NCBI GenBank assembly: GCA_020444765.1
Contig: JAGRHW010000046.1
Coordinates: 1 to 13,785 of the forward strand
Length of the DNA: 13,785 nucleotides
DNA from: Gammaproteobacteria bacterium
GTDB taxonomy: Bacteria > Pseudomonadota > Gammaproteobacteria > Granulosicoccales > Granulosicoccaceae
Reading direction: 5' to 3'
Positions 13,410 through 13,785 of this stretch are shown in pieces. How positions within the stretch are numbered: position 1 is the first letter of the stretch; every line of letters starts with the position of its first letter. Both the position numbers and the translations under genes were made by a program. The notes beneath the pieces are model-generated. The model was not told the DNA's origin and searched no databases. It saw only the letters and a list, made by a program, of their open reading frames with translations.

Positions 13410-13785
13410 TTACTGCGGCGTGTCGGTGGCCGGTGCGTTCTGCTGGGCTTGCTGCCGGTGCTGGGCGTAGAGCGCATCAAAGTTGATCGGTTCGAGCAAT
13501 AACTGCGGAAAACCGCCCTTAACCACATGATCCGCAATCACCTCGCGGGCGAATGGAAACAAAACATTCGGACAGTAGCTGCCGAGCAGACCGGCGCGGT
13601 TATTGTCATCAAAGCCTTTGAGAATAAACAGTCCCGCCTGCTTGACCTCGACCAGATAGGCCGTTGTCTCCGAGGACTTTACCGTGACCGTTACAGTCAG
13701 CACCGTCTCGTACAGATCTTCCCCAACTTTGTGGCTTTCGGAATTAAGTTGCAGACTGACGGTCGGTTTCCACTCCGCCTGCTGG
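13410..13785 (-). CDS. secB: Protein-export chaperone SecB (5' end beyond the window)
   Basis: 124 C-terminal residues are visible; the N-terminus lies past the right edge. SecB is a cytoplasmic tetrameric chaperone that holds precursors unfolded and delivers them to SecA. The visible part starts at QAEWKP and continues through LNSESHK, LYETVLTVTVTVK, a conserved LLGSYCPNVLFPFARE region and GGFPQLLLEPINFDALY, followed by a Gln/Ala-rich tail. The reading frame is open to the window edge; an in-frame GTG at 13703 encodes an internal Val and is not a start. It precedes gpsA as in E. coli and relatives. A pilus secretin and other exported proteins nearby are plausible users of the Sec route, but the linkage is housekeeping synteny. 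Confidence 0.96.
   Translation of the reverse strand, partial: QQAEWKPTVSLQLNSESHKVGEDLYETVLTVTVTVKSSETTAYLVEVKQAGLFILKGFDDNNRAGLLGSYCPNVLFPFAREVIADHVVKGGFPQLLLEPINFDALYAQHRQQAQQNAPATDTPQ

Noticed and set aside
13410..13703. A short independent gene starting at GTG 13703
   Set aside because: The frame continues upstream to the window edge with clear SecB sequence, so the GTG is an internal valine codon.
1..13785. CRISPR array, tRNA, rRNA, transposase or insertion-sequence ends
   Set aside because: No regularly spaced repeats, no tRNA-like cloverleaf and no transposase-like reading frame were seen on either strand.

Overview
The window looks like chromosomal DNA of a gammaproteobacterium of moderate GC content; genus cannot be told from the sequence. 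The main evidence is housekeeping genes with gammaproteobacterial-type sequences and order (secB-gpsA with trmL next to them) and a cluster whose parts resemble the MSHA (mannose-sensitive haemagglutinin) type IV pilus system of Vibrio and relatives.

Layout. Positions 1-116 hold no supportable gene, only a short inverted and direct repeat. From 11764 down to 117, eleven genes lie head to tail on the minus strand. In transcription order they are: an ExeA/MshM-type AAA ATPase, an MshL-type lipoprotein secretin, an MshN-type membrane-anchored TPR protein, a GspE/MshE-type assembly ATPase with an MshEN cyclic-di-GMP-type domain, a GspF/MshG platform protein, a large GspL/PilM-PilN-like protein (MshI-like), a GspM/PilO-like protein (MshJ-like), a small exported protein (MshK-like), a large pilin-like protein without Glu5, an LPCP-type minor prepilin, and a prepilin with an acidic GNGDG loop. 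Most neighbours overlap by 1-56 bases or are separated by fewer than 35 bases. The exceptions are two gaps of roughly 120 bases, before the secretin and before the last prepilin. The cluster's first gene diverges from trmL (plus strand), which converges on gpsA; secB lies upstream of gpsA and runs off the right edge.

How the parts fit. The secretin (outer membrane), TPR protein, MshI/J/K-like inner-membrane and periplasmic proteins, platform, extension ATPase and MshM-like ATPase form a complete envelope machine for extending a pilus or pseudopilus. The last three genes supply its substrate: one small, one medium and one large, GspK-like subunit. No prepilin peptidase and no PilT-type retraction ATPase is present, so processing (and retraction, if any) must depend on genes elsewhere.

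Most notable observations. Both long internal gaps contain a perfect TGTGA-N6-TCACA CRP/Vfr-type site, each at a spacing compatible with activating the gene downstream. The assembly ATPase has the tandem MshEN motif, but initiator Met sits where the first Arg should be. The MshM-like ATPase has a degraded Walker B motif. The gene order is rearranged relative to classical MSHA loci, and the three pilin-like subunits are of poorly characterised types. Together this suggests an MSHA-derived pilus or pseudopilus system controlled by cAMP-CRP and possibly c-di-GMP, whose cargo or adhesive role cannot be read from the sequence.
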